A stretch of 64,000 nucleotides of DNA from a virus. Position 1 is the stretch's first letter. Each line of letters opens with the position of its first letter. The notes beneath the pieces are model-generated. The model had not been told where the DNA came from, ran no database searches, and was given only the letters and a program-made list of their open reading frames with translations. A program made the position numbers and the translations under genes. The stretch spans positions 82,720-146,719 of the IMG/VR virus record IMGVR_UViG_3300020183_000012. One strand, given 5' to 3'. Positions 56,507 to 64,000 of the stretch are shown here, in pieces.

Positions 56507-57225
56507 GGCACCAATCCATATAGATTTTGTATTGGCTGTATTCCTGGCATTAGTGGACCGTGTATATTTGCACATTTTGATTGAATATTTTCAATCCAAT
56601 TTTTAGAAATAACTTGTGAAGATGGTATGGACATATATTTATATATTTTATTTTCTGCTTGTAATTGTGTTATTGAAGATCTGCAATGTGTCATTATAAT
56701 TTTTGGACCGTCTTGTAGAATTTTATCGACAGTCCAGTAGGTCCCTGGATCCCTTACTGCAACAAAATGTCTATTAAACATATCTGCTGCGTCCCGATCT
56801 GATATAACCACATTTGATCCACTTGTTCCTGATGTAAATTTTTTATAATATTCTATGAAAAACTTTTTATATGGGTCTGGAAGAGACTCTAAATATATAG
56901 GTTTACTTTTACTCATACTAATTATTGCCTTGATATCAAGAATTACTCTGTTATTAACAGATTTCATTGAACTAACGAGCTGATTGACATGAGAGTTGTC
57001 ATCTTCAAGCCTTGTCATCTGATCTTTACCTACAGAAACACCCTGAGTAACTGCTGCTGTTCCTCTTTGAGCAATAGAGGAAACCAAGCCAAGAAGTTTT
57101 GTTGTTGCCTCTAGTGTTGGATTTTCTTTTACTATATATCCAACAGCCCCGCCTGCTAATGAGGAAATTTTGTCTTTATATGAGTTTACACTTGAATTAA
57201 ACCAAGCCAGATCAAAGCAATCCAT
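56503..57225 (-). CDS. Hypothetical protein, 240 aa
   Basis: LAWFNSSVNSYKDKISSLAGGAVGYIV at the N terminus, then a predicted helical domain (NNRVILDIKAIISMSKSKPIYLE) and VVISDRDAADMFNRHFVAVRDPGTYWTVDKIL. Middle gene of a three-gene minus-strand operon. No family recognised. Confidence 0.65.
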   Translation of the reverse strand: MDCFDLAWFNSSVNSYKDKISSLAGGAVGYIVKENPTLEATTKLLGLVSSIAQRGTAAVTQGVSVGKDQMTRLEDDNSHVNQLVSSMKSVNNRVILDIKAIISMSKSKPIYLESLPDPYKKFFIEYYKKFTSGTSGSNVVISDRDAADMFNRHFVAVRDPGTYWTVDKILQDGPKIIMTHCRSSITQLQAENKIYKYMSIPSSQVISKNWIENIQSKCANIHGPLMPGIQPIQNLYGLVP

Positions 57226-57226
57226 T

Positions 57227-57766
57227 TTATCTATCTACCTTTATTATTTGATAGCACGAATTTTTCAGATTCTTAAATATTGAATCAAAAGATGAGTCGT
57301 GTGATTTTAAAATATTAAAAAAATCACTTTCTATGTTTTTAATTATATCTTTACATATATTTACTTCATTCCATCTGGAGTTTAATTGATTTATTTCAAC
57401 TTCTATATCATATGGATGACATTTTGTTGTTTGTATTTTTCTCATTTTTGGTAAATGAGAGGGAACATTTCTTGAGGATCTATTTTTATTGCATTCGTTA
57501 ATCAGAAGCGAAAACTTACCACACAAAAATCTAAGTTCTTGTTCCGTGTATGAAAGTGCAGATTTTTTTAAATCAAATATTATCATATTTTGTTGCATAG
57601 AAAAATGCTTGTCTTTAATATTCATAAACATATCTGCATGAGTAATGAATCTTTCATGGATACAGAGTAAATTTTCTATAAATTCATCAGTGCATACCTC
57701 TTTTAAGGAGTATGAACCAGTTACTTTGTTTACAAAATCTTTCAAGCTAAAAGCGCGTTTAAGCAT
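57227..57766 (-). CDS. Hypothetical protein, 179 aa
   Basis: Helical and cysteine-containing (RFLCGKFSLLINECNKNRSSRN, MRKIQTTKCHPYDIEVEINQLN). First gene of the minus-strand three-gene unit. Divergent from the 57880 gene, with a TATAAAAGG box at 57815 in between. Confidence 0.65.
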   Translation of the reverse strand: MLKRAFSLKDFVNKVTGSYSLKEVCTDEFIENLLCIHERFITHADMFMNIKDKHFSMQQNMIIFDLKKSALSYTEQELRFLCGKFSLLINECNKNRSSRNVPSHLPKMRKIQTTKCHPYDIEVEINQLNSRWNEVNICKDIIKNIESDFFNILKSHDSSFDSIFKNLKNSCYQIIKVDR

Positions 57767-57879
57767 ACCTATATATAAAATTTAAAATTAAAAGATCCTC
57801 TTATATGTCGCTTTATAAAAGGTTTTAAATTTAATAATTTGTATTATTCTGTATAAGTTATATTTAAGGAATTTATAAA

Positions 57880-58770
57880 ATGATTAAAAAATCTCAATCA
57901 AACCAAGACTTAATTTCAAAAGTACAGACATTAATAGAAAAATCTGCACTGCCACAAAATGAAAAAATAGAAGTAATAAGATTAATTGGACAATATATAT
58001 CTGGACAAATAAACCAGGGTGTATTTATGTCAAATAGATCGATAGCCACATTGAGAGCAGATCCATCAATGAATGTATTAATGACAGAAATACATAATGA
58101 AAGGCAAAAAAATCTTCAAGAGCAAAGAGATAATCAGCAAAGAGAATCAACAACACAGTCTCAGGCGTACTCTTTAGAAAGAGTAAATCAACAAAGAAGA
58201 GAAAATGGCTTACCTGAATTTAAAACATACGAAGAGGCTATGTCTCATAGAGAAAATGAAAATAAAAAACACAAAGATGCAGTAAAAAATCTTTATAGAT
58301 TTATAGCAAATGGAGACGGAGACGCAATATTGGAATCTGGAGCAACATATGTTCAGGTGAAAGAGGCAATAGACAACATCATTAATAGATCTCCAAGTCC
58401 AAAGGGATTTGATGATTCAGATCATCATTTAGAAGGCGTCTCGGAATATTTAAGAAGCATGTATGGAATACTTGATTCGAATGAAAAAGTACATTCTTTT
58501 TTTATTAATGCAATAATGGCTTATCATTCAAGAAAGGCAAACATAAAAAGCAGAAACGAACAAGAGCGTCAATCAAAAATTGATGAAGCCCATGCAAAAA
58601 GAAGAGAAAACATGGCAAGACAAACAGAGCTATCTTCTGATAGAACAAGTTTAAATGAATCTAGAAATAGAGAAAGAGATTCCAGGATGTCAAGAGTTGA
58701 CCAAGCTGCAGCAAGAAATAGAGGAAGAACAAATTCTAATTTCTCTAGAAATAATCAATTCTTTAACTAA
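57880..58770 (+). CDS. Charged helical protein, 296 aa
   Basis: Long charged coiled-coil-like regions (NERQKNLQEQRDNQQRESTTQSQAYSLERVNQQRREN, SRNEQERQSKIDEAHAKRRENMARQTEL) and a basic Arg/Ser-rich C terminus (NRGRTNSNFSRNNQFFN). No enzymatic motif; possible scaffold or virion protein. The terminator at 58781 follows. Confidence 0.65.
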   Translation: MIKKSQSNQDLISKVQTLIEKSALPQNEKIEVIRLIGQYISGQINQGVFMSNRSIATLRADPSMNVLMTEIHNERQKNLQEQRDNQQRESTTQSQAYSLERVNQQRRENGLPEFKTYEEAMSHRENENKKHKDAVKNLYRFIANGDGDAILESGATYVQVKEAIDNIINRSPSPKGFDDSDHHLEGVSEYLRSMYGILDSNEKVHSFFINAIMAYHSRKANIKSRNEQERQSKIDEAHAKRRENMARQTELSSDRTSLNESRNRERDSRMSRVDQAAARNRGRTNSNFSRNNQFFN

Positions 58771-58780
58771 TAGTATTAAA

Positions 58781-58823
58781 ACAAATAAAAAAAGACGGTT
58801 TTTAGGCCGTCTTTTTTATTTGT
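58781..58823. terminator. Bidirectional intrinsic terminator
   Basis: ACAAATAAAAAAAGACGG pairs almost perfectly with CCGTCTTTTTTATTTGT around a short TTTTTAGG loop. A- and T-runs flank both sides, so it serves the + strand gene at 57880 and the minus-strand cluster ending near 58837. Confidence 0.9.
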
Positions 58824-58836
58824 TTTTACTATTTTA

Positions 58837-58968
58837 TCAGAAGCCTCTTTGTTTTTGCCTTTCAGCTAGTTGTGCTGGAGTAAGAGAGGCATCTGTACCT
58901 GGAGCTGGTGTTGGCCTTATTCTAGAATAAGGATTTCCCCTTGCTGGGTAAACTGTTTCTGCTCCCTA
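58837..58968 (-). other. In-frame extension past a TAG stop, 43 codons
   Basis: Downstream of the TAG ending the 58966-59952 gene, the same frame stays open: GAETVYPARGNPYSRIRPTP, then APGTDASLTPAQLAERQKQRGF, ending TGA at 58837. This is 14 bases before the terminator stem. The composition continues the preceding protein's style. Either stop-codon readthrough, a mutation or a sequencing error. Confidence 0.55.
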
Positions 58969-59952
58969 TGGCGCATCAGGACCTGGACCAGGTCCTTCTT
59001 CTGCTGTGGCAGGAGCGGCTGCAGGAGCGGCTGCAGGAGCGGCTGCTGCTGGGGCAGGAGAGGCTGAAACGGATTTAGGTGCTTGTAGTTTTCCCATAAG
59101 CGCCTGTCCTTCTTGTGTCATAAGATCCATTTCAAACCATCCGTACCCATCCTTAATTACGGGGGTGTAAATGTAAAAACCAACTTTGCCCTCATTCTCA
59201 TCAGAACCACCATCATTTGCAAGATTTGTAAGGGCAGTTGGTCCATAAACAATATATGCTGGAGCTAAGGCTGGTGTTGGACCATATGTCTCCTGCTCTC
59301 CCTCATCGTTTTCAAAGACCTCTTGCTTAAGTCTAAAATTTGCAGAAGAAACCCTATATGATTCTTTCATTTTTGATTCAGCAGAAGTTGCTACTACTGT
59401 TCTTCCGCTATAAGCGTATGGTAATATAAACTGCATTTCTTCTTCATTTGCTGGTTCAGTTACTGCAGCTCCACCTCTTCTTGGCGACATCTGTGGAACA
59501 TTGGAACCAATAAGAAGAGCTACCATATAATCTGCTTTTGCTGTAACCTCAAATATGCCTCCATTTGGTATGGATTTGACTACTCCTACCTGGCTAGACT
59601 CTTGTTGCACTTGCTGTGCTGCTGGGGCTGTACCACCTTGTGCTGCTGGGGAAGACGCAGCTCCACCACCAGTAGCTCCGCCACCAGAAGCTCCGCCACC
59701 AGAAGCTCCGCCACCAGCAGCTCCGCCACCAGCAGCTCCGCCACCAGCAGCTCCGCCACCAGCAGCTCCACCACCAGTAGCTCCACCACCAGTAGATGCA
59801 CTTTGTGCTGCAGAATTTGCAGCAGCAGCAGGTGCCTGTGGGGAAGAAGGAGGAGTTTGAGCTGTTTTAAAATCAGAAAAACCTCCTATAAGGTTTTTAA
59901 TTGCATCAGATTCATTTTGTAACTGAGCTTGTTTTTTAAGATTAAATTTCAT
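58966..59952 (-). CDS. Gly/Ala-rich repeat protein, possible virion protein, 328 aa
   Basis: N terminus MKFNLKKQAQLQNESDAIKN, then FSDFKTAQTPP (both tag-like). Residues 50-100 are tandem GGGA(A/S/T) repeats encoded by a 12-base DNA repeat (59670-59790). A folded, beta-rich domain follows (GIFEVTAKADYMVALLIGSNVP, GKVGFYIYTPVIKDGYGWFEMDLM). The tail is Pro/Ala-rich and ends GPGPGPDAP at a TAG, beyond which the frame continues open. Confidence 0.75.
   Translation of the reverse strand: MKFNLKKQAQLQNESDAIKNLIGGFSDFKTAQTPPSSPQAPAAAANSAAQSASTGGGATGGGAAGGGAAGGGAAGGGAAGGGASGGGASGGGATGGGAASSPAAQGGTAPAAQQVQQESSQVGVVKSIPNGGIFEVTAKADYMVALLIGSNVPQMSPRRGGAAVTEPANEEEMQFILPYAYSGRTVVATSAESKMKESYRVSSANFRLKQEVFENDEGEQETYGPTPALAPAYIVYGPTALTNLANDGGSDENEGKVGFYIYTPVIKDGYGWFEMDLMTQEGQALMGKLQAPKSVSASPAPAAAAPAAAPAAAPATAEEGPGPGPDAP
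59670..59795 (-). repeat. Tandem 12-base repeats coding for GGGA units
   Basis: About ten near-identical copies of a GGTGGCGGAGCT-type unit on the coding strand, giving (GGGA)n with T and S variants. Prone to expansion and contraction. Confidence 0.85.
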
Positions 59953-59972
59953 ATTAATTCCCTATTTATTAA

Positions 59973-60413
59973 TTAAAAAGATGGAGTCCTTTGTGATCTT
60001 CCACTAGATTGACGAGCTGCACCCGGTTTAGACGGTCCTTTTTTGCCTCCGCTTGGATCAAAAGTTCCCATGTCAAATTGTCCAGGAGCTTTTTCTCTTT
60101 CCATTGCTCTTAAATTATTTAAATTAATCTCTCTTACTTCTTCAAGATCTTCAATCAGGGCTTGCATGTTTGGCGCATAATCAGCGTCAAGATACTGAAA
60201 GGCTTGAATTGAATTCTTTAAATACTGAACCCATTGTCCGTTTGTGCTAGACCCATCTCCGTATACAAGAGTAAATATCTGTTTTGCTCTGTCAAGATTC
60301 AAACTTCTAAGTGCAGTATCATTAGTAGAAAACCATCCAGCATCTTCGTACTGTGGTGCTTCTTGAGCTGTTTTAACTTTCCATTGACCGTTTTCAATCT
60401 CATATTTATCCAT
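59973..60413 (-). CDS. Tagged hypothetical protein, 146 aa
   Basis: Near the N terminus WKVKTAQEAPQYEDAGWF carries the tag-like K-T-A-Q. The middle is helical (FQYLDADYAPNMQALIEDLEEVREINLNNLRAMERE). The C terminus is basic and low complexity (GGKKGPSKPGAARQSSGRSQRTPSF). Fits a small virion protein; lies between two likely structural genes. Confidence 0.65.
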   Translation of the reverse strand: MDKYEIENGQWKVKTAQEAPQYEDAGWFSTNDTALRSLNLDRAKQIFTLVYGDGSSTNGQWVQYLKNSIQAFQYLDADYAPNMQALIEDLEEVREINLNNLRAMEREKAPGQFDMGTFDPSGGKKGPSKPGAARQSSGRSQRTPSF

Positions 60414-60427
60414 TTTTTCTCCTTTTT

Positions 60428-60778
60428 TTATGGTAATTTTGTTCCCTTACGCCAAGCTCTACAGCTCCAGTATCCCGCAGAAGTCTTGTCCTTTTTGGAG
60501 TCGCAATTGTGACGAGCCAAAAAACTTTTTTGTCTATTTGGCTTGTTTCTCTTGATGGATAGCGTTTTTTCGCCTTTTGCTCTGGCACTCGATCCACCGT
60601 GTCCGAAATTTACCTTTTTAACTTTTTTTGTTTTGGGATTAATGACGTATACTTTGAATTTCTTAACGTCACCCTTCATTATTTTACCAATTGGTACTTT
60701 TTTGCCTTGGTATTCGGCAGCTTCTTTAAATAAAGAAGGTTTTTTATGATTATAAGAAGTTGATACTAAATAAACCAT
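60428..60778 (-). CDS. DUF5872-like phage protein, 116 aa
   Basis: KKFKVYVINPKTKKVKKVNFGHGG, then IKRNKPNRQKSFLARHNCDSKKDKTSAGYWSCRAWRKGTKLP match a short domain I recall as DUF5872 in T4-like and other large phages, often near head genes. Strongly basic; two cysteines in HNCD and WSCRAW. First gene of the minus-strand cluster. Confidence 0.65.
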   Translation of the reverse strand: MVYLVSTSYNHKKPSLFKEAAEYQGKKVPIGKIMKGDVKKFKVYVINPKTKKVKKVNFGHGGSSARAKGEKTLSIKRNKPNRQKSFLARHNCDSKKDKTSAGYWSCRAWRKGTKLP

Positions 60779-60827
60779 GTAAATTCTCCTGTAACTTACT
60801 TTTTACATGATTTTAATATTTTACCTT

Positions 60828-61487
60828 CTACATTTTTGAATAATCAATCATTAAATATATTGAAAATTCAAAAAAATGTTTTCTTTTTTCACAAGATTTG
60901 ACATATTTAAACCTTGGATCTTCCTTTTTCTTAAATTCTTCAATAATTTCATTAGGATCACGATTGGTCTCTAAATGTATTTTGAATAATTCTTCAGTCA
61001 CTGGGTCTGTTTGTACACCAGGTGGTGTCATTTTTGAAACAACTAGCAAATAGTCTATTTCTGGCTTGTCTGAAATATCTATTTCTACACATTTCATTGG
61101 TAGCTTATTGTCATATTTAATTCCAAATACATTGTTTACAATAATTGAAACGAGTTCTTTATTAAAACTTTCACATATTGTTTGACCTATTTGGTTTCTG
61201 AATCTATCAAAATTTGTAATTGTGTCTGGAGAAACGTATGTATCATCTGAACTAAGAAAGTTTATTATTTTTCTAAGGTTAGGAGAATTTGTTACATCAA
61301 ACTTTATACATGTGTTCCAGTTTTTAGAACAAACCATTTTTCCCTCTTTGATTGAGAAATCAACAGTGTAGTTTTCAGTATTGTACTCAAGTCTTGATAT
61401 TTCATCAATAATCTCTGTTCCAATTAATATTTTATCTAAAGTCGAAAAAAAGTCTAAACTACTGTCTGTCTGGGATGTGTTTTTCAT
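60828..61487 (-). CDS. Hypothetical protein, 219 aa
   Basis: No family recognised. Mixed alpha/beta (NYTVDFSIKEGKMVCSKNWNTCIKFDVTN, CVEIDISDKPEIDYLLVVSKMTPPG). Its start codon shares the CATG palindrome with the divergent ATPase gene; GAGGT on the minus strand upstream acts as ribosome-binding site. Confidence 0.7.
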   Translation of the reverse strand: MKNTSQTDSSLDFFSTLDKILIGTEIIDEISRLEYNTENYTVDFSIKEGKMVCSKNWNTCIKFDVTNSPNLRKIINFLSSDDTYVSPDTITNFDRFRNQIGQTICESFNKELVSIIVNNVFGIKYDNKLPMKCVEIDISDKPEIDYLLVVSKMTPPGVQTDPVTEELFKIHLETNRDPNEIIEEFKKKEDPRFKYVKSCEKRKHFFEFSIYLMIDYSKM

Positions 61488-62355
61488 GATTTACCTCAAA
61501 AGTATTTATTTAGAAAATTTCTGTGGGTACAAAAAGTTCTCTCTTGACTTTTTCGACCAAAGCGAGAAGTTCAGACCATTTACTGTATTTTTTGGTCCTA
61601 ACGGATTTGGTAAGTCTACTTTTTTACAAGCAGTTAGAATACTATCACATCCAAGTCAGTTTTTTGGTAGAAACAGTGACTTGTTTTTCAGAAAACTTAC
61701 ATTTGATACAAATTATGATCCAACATATTTTAAATACAATAAAACAAAAAATAAACTTAAAATGATTGGTACTTTTTTTTCTACTGATGAAAACAAGTAT
61801 TATAAAACAGAAGTTAATGATTCAGTTGTTTCAACTGATTTGCCTCATTATAATTCAGACCAGGATGGATGGTGTATCTTTACAGATGCAGATCATCCAA
61901 TAAATATGGGTAAGTTTCAGATTAATTCTGAATGTTCTGACAAATTTATAGAATTGGCTAATGCAACATACAACTTGCCTTGCAAATTAGATAAATTTAT
62001 TTCAACTTTTGATATGGAAACTGAAGTTTCTTTTTTTCTTGATTTTACAATACAAAAGAATGATGTTACTGTTCATTACAAAAGAATGAGTGATGGAGAG
62101 AAGAAAATAGCTACATTACTTCGTTCTCTTTGTGATAAGATCACTTTTACTAATCCCAAAATTTGTTTAATTGATAATATCGAAATGCATATTTATTTCA
62201 AGAGACACCCAGTTCTTGTTGATAAACTTGTTTCAGTTTTTCCAAATGTTCAGTTTATAACCACTTCTCATAGTCAAACTCTTATATCTCATGTTAGTTC
62301 AAATTATGGGAATGGTTCTCTTGTTGATCTTGAAATAGAAAAAGATAAGATTTGA
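61486..62355 (+). CDS. SMC/RecF-like AAA ATPase with altered Walker B, 289 aa
   Basis: Walker A FFGPNGFGKSTFLQ at residues 36-49, ABC-type signature MSDGEKKIATLL, Walker B ICLIDNIEMHIYFKRH, and switch-like QFITTSHSQTLI. In typical AAA_15/OLD-like ATPases Walker B reads IDE; here Glu is Asn, which would slow hydrolysis. The middle is variable. Function could be DNA repair or defence-related. The start overlaps the divergent 61487 gene by the CATG palindrome. Confidence 0.8.
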   Translation: MIYLKSIYLENFCGYKKFSLDFFDQSEKFRPFTVFFGPNGFGKSTFLQAVRILSHPSQFFGRNSDLFFRKLTFDTNYDPTYFKYNKTKNKLKMIGTFFSTDENKYYKTEVNDSVVSTDLPHYNSDQDGWCIFTDADHPINMGKFQINSECSDKFIELANATYNLPCKLDKFISTFDMETEVSFFLDFTIQKNDVTVHYKRMSDGEKKIATLLRSLCDKITFTNPKICLIDNIEMHIYFKRHPVLVDKLVSVFPNVQFITTSHSQTLISHVSSNYGNGSLVDLEIEKDKI

Positions 62356-62390
62356 TTTTCTCTTTTTATTTAGCTCACTTCGTTCGCATG

Positions 62391-62414
62391 TTGATGTCCC
62401 TTTCGGGCCATCAA
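62391..62414 (+). terminator. Hairpin after ATPase gene
   Basis: TTGATG-x-CCC pairs with GGG-x-CATCAA around TTTC. A T-run appears only about 25 bases further (TTTTTTTC). Likely terminator. Confidence 0.6.
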
Positions 62415-62635
62415 GCATATTTGAAAATTATTTAATCATTTTTTTCTTAACCATCATTATCTGAAGGCGTAATATCGTCCCAGGAAAACGAACCGCCACT
62501 TTACTATAAGACTAGGACTTTTTCAAGTAAAGGACAAGCGCCCATCTATTCCTAGAATTGCTCATATTTTATATTTTTGTTTTTAGATTTTATAAATTAA
62601 TTTCTTCGGGGGTTTTCGTTTTAATAAATTTTGAG
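62415..62635. other. Non-coding interval
   Basis: No convincing gene. Mixed A+T-rich and G+C-richer patches, including CTTCGGGGG near 62604 and a CTAGGA...TCCTAG inverted pair spanning about 40 bases (62512-62554). Confidence 0.5.
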
Positions 62636-62830
62636 TCATTTGCCCGAGCAGGCATGGATCTCTTTTGGCTAGAGATTCTCTCCATTCTGATGATCAGATC
62701 AGTTCCGGTTCTACCTTGACGACCTTTTCTCCACGTTCAGAAACGTGCTACTAGGCATTTGAGACTTTCGTCCACGGGCCGTGCCAAGCGCCCAAGAAAA
62801 CTTAGATGTTGAGTCTTTGCCTTGACTCGT
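62636..62830. ncRNA. Cluster of small hairpins, possible structured RNA
   Basis: Six short hairpins in a row: TGCC/GGCA (62641), ATCTCT/AGAGAT (62658), CTGAT/ATCAG (62687), CACGTT/AACGTG (62732), CACGG/CCGTG (62773), GAGTC/GACTC (62811). This stretch is G+C-richer than its surroundings. An alternative is a minus-strand gene interrupted by TGA (62590-62847; MSKEVLRVKAKTQHLSFLG before the stop). Orientation and identity unknown. Confidence 0.4.
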
Positions 62831-62849
62831 AATACCTCTTTCGACATAA

Positions 62850-62872
62850 TCTTTAAAATAATAAACTAACAT
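62850..62872 (+). promoter_or_regulatory. AATAAACTAAC element in the A+T-rich block
   Basis: CTTTAAAATAATAAACTAAC, sharing the AATAAACTAAC core with the 30-copy element at 1-15.6 kb, about 45 bases before the tail-like gene at 62915. Confidence 0.4.
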
Positions 62873-62914
62873 AGTTTTACAGGTTTATAAAACAAAATAT
62901 AGAATAATTTAATT

Positions 62915-63127
62915 ATGCCATTAATAGGATTTTCTGCTGGTAAGCCTGATCCATCAGCAATAAGATTTTTTCAACAAGATACTGCACCCACCAATGCAAA
63001 ATTGGGCGATAGGTGGTTGAATACAAATAATATGAACGAGTTTATATATTTAAAGGTTTCAGAAAACCCAGATGCGTATCAGTGGTTTGATCTTTCTGGA
63101 GATTATCCTGGTGATAGTATATCTTGA
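62915..63127 (+). CDS. Tail-fibre-like protein, 70 aa
   Basis: FFQQDTAPTNAKLGDRWLNTNNMNEFIYLKVSENPDAYQWFDLSG matches a short repeat unit found in phage tail-fibre-like proteins ('APxxxxxGDRWxNTxxxxxYxxV...W'). The same unit occurs twice in the next protein. It overlaps the next gene by four bases if that gene starts with TTG. Confidence 0.65.
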   Translation: MPLIGFSAGKPDPSAIRFFQQDTAPTNAKLGDRWLNTNNMNEFIYLKVSENPDAYQWFDLSGDYPGDSIS

Positions 63128-63135
63128 GTAAATTT

Positions 63136-63906
63136 ATGGCAATACCAATTACATCATTTCCAAGGTCTCCATCAAATAATCAAGAGGTATCAATTGATGG
63201 TCGTAAGTGGGTTTACAAACTAAGCATACCTGGATGGGTTTGTTCTCAAATTGGTTCAGGAGGTGTTGTATTTATTGCATCAGAAACCGCACCTTCTGTA
63301 AATTCATATAAAGCTGGCGATAGATGGTTTAATACATCCACAGGAATTGAATATGTTCTCATCAATGATGGAGATGATAAATATTGGGTAAATGTCTATA
63401 CAACTCCTCACAGTCATTCCATTTCTAATATAAATGGTTTGCAAACAATATTAAATTTAAAGACTCAATTTTACTATAGGACTTCTCCTCCATCAAATCC
63501 AAATATTGGTGATCGCTGGATGGATTCTGTAACAGGAGATGAATACATATATGTTTATGATGGCAGTAGCTATCAGTGGATGCAGCCAACTATAAATCCT
63601 TACTTTGGATCAATAAAAGGAAATACTGTTTCCGTTACCACATCTTCTTACTCTATGATATCAACCGATTATTATGTTGGCGTTAATTACGCCGGTATAG
63701 TTACAATAACTTTACCAGAGAGTCCAGATGAAGGTAAAATGGTTGTAATTAAGGATGAATCTGGAAACGCAAGTGGCCCATCTATGTATATAGAAATACT
63801 TCCATATGATATATCAGATACAATAGACAATGTCAGCTCTGCTATAATAGATATAGACAATGGAGTAGTTGACCTTATATATAGAAATGGATGGAGAATA
63901 ATATGA
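63136..63906 (+). CDS. Tail-fibre-like protein, 256 aa
   Basis: Two copies of the GDRW unit: APSVNSYKAGDRWFNTSTGIEYVLINDGDDKYWVNV and PPSNPNIGDRWMDSVTGDEYIYVYDGSSYQWM. A beta-rich C-terminal domain follows (IVTITLPESPDEGKMVVIKDESGN), common at the end of receptor-binding proteins. Start: ATG at 63136 or TTG at 63124; the sequence does not decide. The stop overlaps the next start (ATGA). Confidence 0.65.
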   Translation: MAIPITSFPRSPSNNQEVSIDGRKWVYKLSIPGWVCSQIGSGGVVFIASETAPSVNSYKAGDRWFNTSTGIEYVLINDGDDKYWVNVYTTPHSHSISNINGLQTILNLKTQFYYRTSPPSNPNIGDRWMDSVTGDEYIYVYDGSSYQWMQPTINPYFGSIKGNTVSVTTSSYSMISTDYYVGVNYAGIVTITLPESPDEGKMVVIKDESGNASGPSMYIEILPYDISDTIDNVSSAIIDIDNGVVDLIYRNGWRII

Positions 63907-64000
63907 GTTATCTTTTTAGTAATAGTGTAAAATATGACACAAGCACAACAGGAGGAGGCGTTGCTACTCCCGTTTTAGATGATTCAACGATATCACTTAT
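63903..64000 (+). CDS. Start of a tail-like protein, partial
   Basis: Begins MSYLFSNSVKYDTSTTGGGV then ATPVLDDSTISL and runs off the window. The start is set by the ATGA overlap with the preceding tail-fibre-like gene. Probably another tail component. Confidence 0.55.
   Translation, partial: MSYLFSNSVKYDTSTTGGGVATPVLDDSTISL

Noticed and set aside
59586-59860. Long reading frames antisense and out of frame through the GGGA repeat
   Set aside because: They are by-products of the 12-base repeat (HLLVVELLVV or PPPAAPP runs) and have no ribosome-binding site.
1-64000. Recoded genetic code (TAG or TGA as sense)
   Set aside because: TAA, TAG and TGA all end genes at positions followed by further genes or terminators; only one or two isolated interrupted frames exist.
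1-64000. Insertion sequence or integrase
   Set aside because: No transposase, integrase or terminal inverted repeats found; duplications at 15.8-22.6 kb lack such ends.

Overview
The window looks like part of a large double-stranded DNA bacteriophage genome, probably a jumbo phage from an aquatic or environmental sample. The evidence is dense small genes, three tRNA genes without encoded CCA, phage-typical families (DUF932/TIGR03299, DUF6915, DUF1281/YubB, DUF3846, possibly DUF5872), a phage nucleotide-metabolism set (class II ribonucleotide reductase, dUTPase, ThyX), tail-fibre-like proteins at the right edge, and no ribosomal or housekeeping operons. A trypsin-like protease with C-terminal dockerin repeats of the 'DxNxDGxVDxxDLxxxLxxWG' type and a TIGR03790-like protein hint at a planctomycete-like host. 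That is inference only.

Layout. (1) 1-15.6 kb: a G+C-richer block of about 35 small, mostly unknown genes, all on the + strand. Almost every gene or gene pair has its own copy of a conserved upstream element, TTKCATCSGG followed by AATAAACTAA, and most then carry GGACAAGGAGAACCC just before the start codon. I count 30 copies. Hairpin terminators separate many units, three tRNA genes (Arg-UCU, Gln-UUG, Arg-CCU) are interspersed, and one copy of the element precedes a structured non-coding RNA rather than a gene. Two CsrA-like RNA-binding proteins lie in the middle of this block. The ACAAGGA in the leaders matches the known CsrA target core, so the block may be a phage-encoded CsrA regulon. (2) 15.6-22.6 kb: a transitional region with seven copies of another repeat (GGGGATACCTTAGYGG), duplicated promoter and gene-end segments, a degenerate hydroxyacid dehydrogenase, a nucleotidyltransferase-like protein, methyltransferases, a ParB-like protein and the dockerin protease. 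(3) 22.6-64 kb: an A+T-rich block. It holds a sugar and surface-glycan arsenal (seven glycosyltransferase-like proteins, an LpxH-like phosphoesterase, a sulfotransferase, a methyltransferase), a CCA-adding enzyme, a HARP/SNF2 helicase, superoxide dismutase, ThyX, a FliA-like sigma factor, HNH protein, RNR, dUTPase, an SMC/RecF-like ATPase and several likely virion proteins.

A second genome-wide signature is a short motif, aromatic-x-K-x-A-[Q/S/G], usually as an N-terminal MNWYKxA. It occurs in more than a dozen otherwise unrelated proteins, at the N terminus, internally, or (SNF2 helicase) at the C terminus. It may be a virion-targeting or processing tag.

How the genes may work together: the left block reads as many independently transcribed host-takeover genes under one promoter family and possibly under CsrA translational control. 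The right block supplies dNTP synthesis, tRNA maintenance, helicase and sigma functions, glycan modification and virion parts. All assignments come from reading sequence motifs; no database search was possible.
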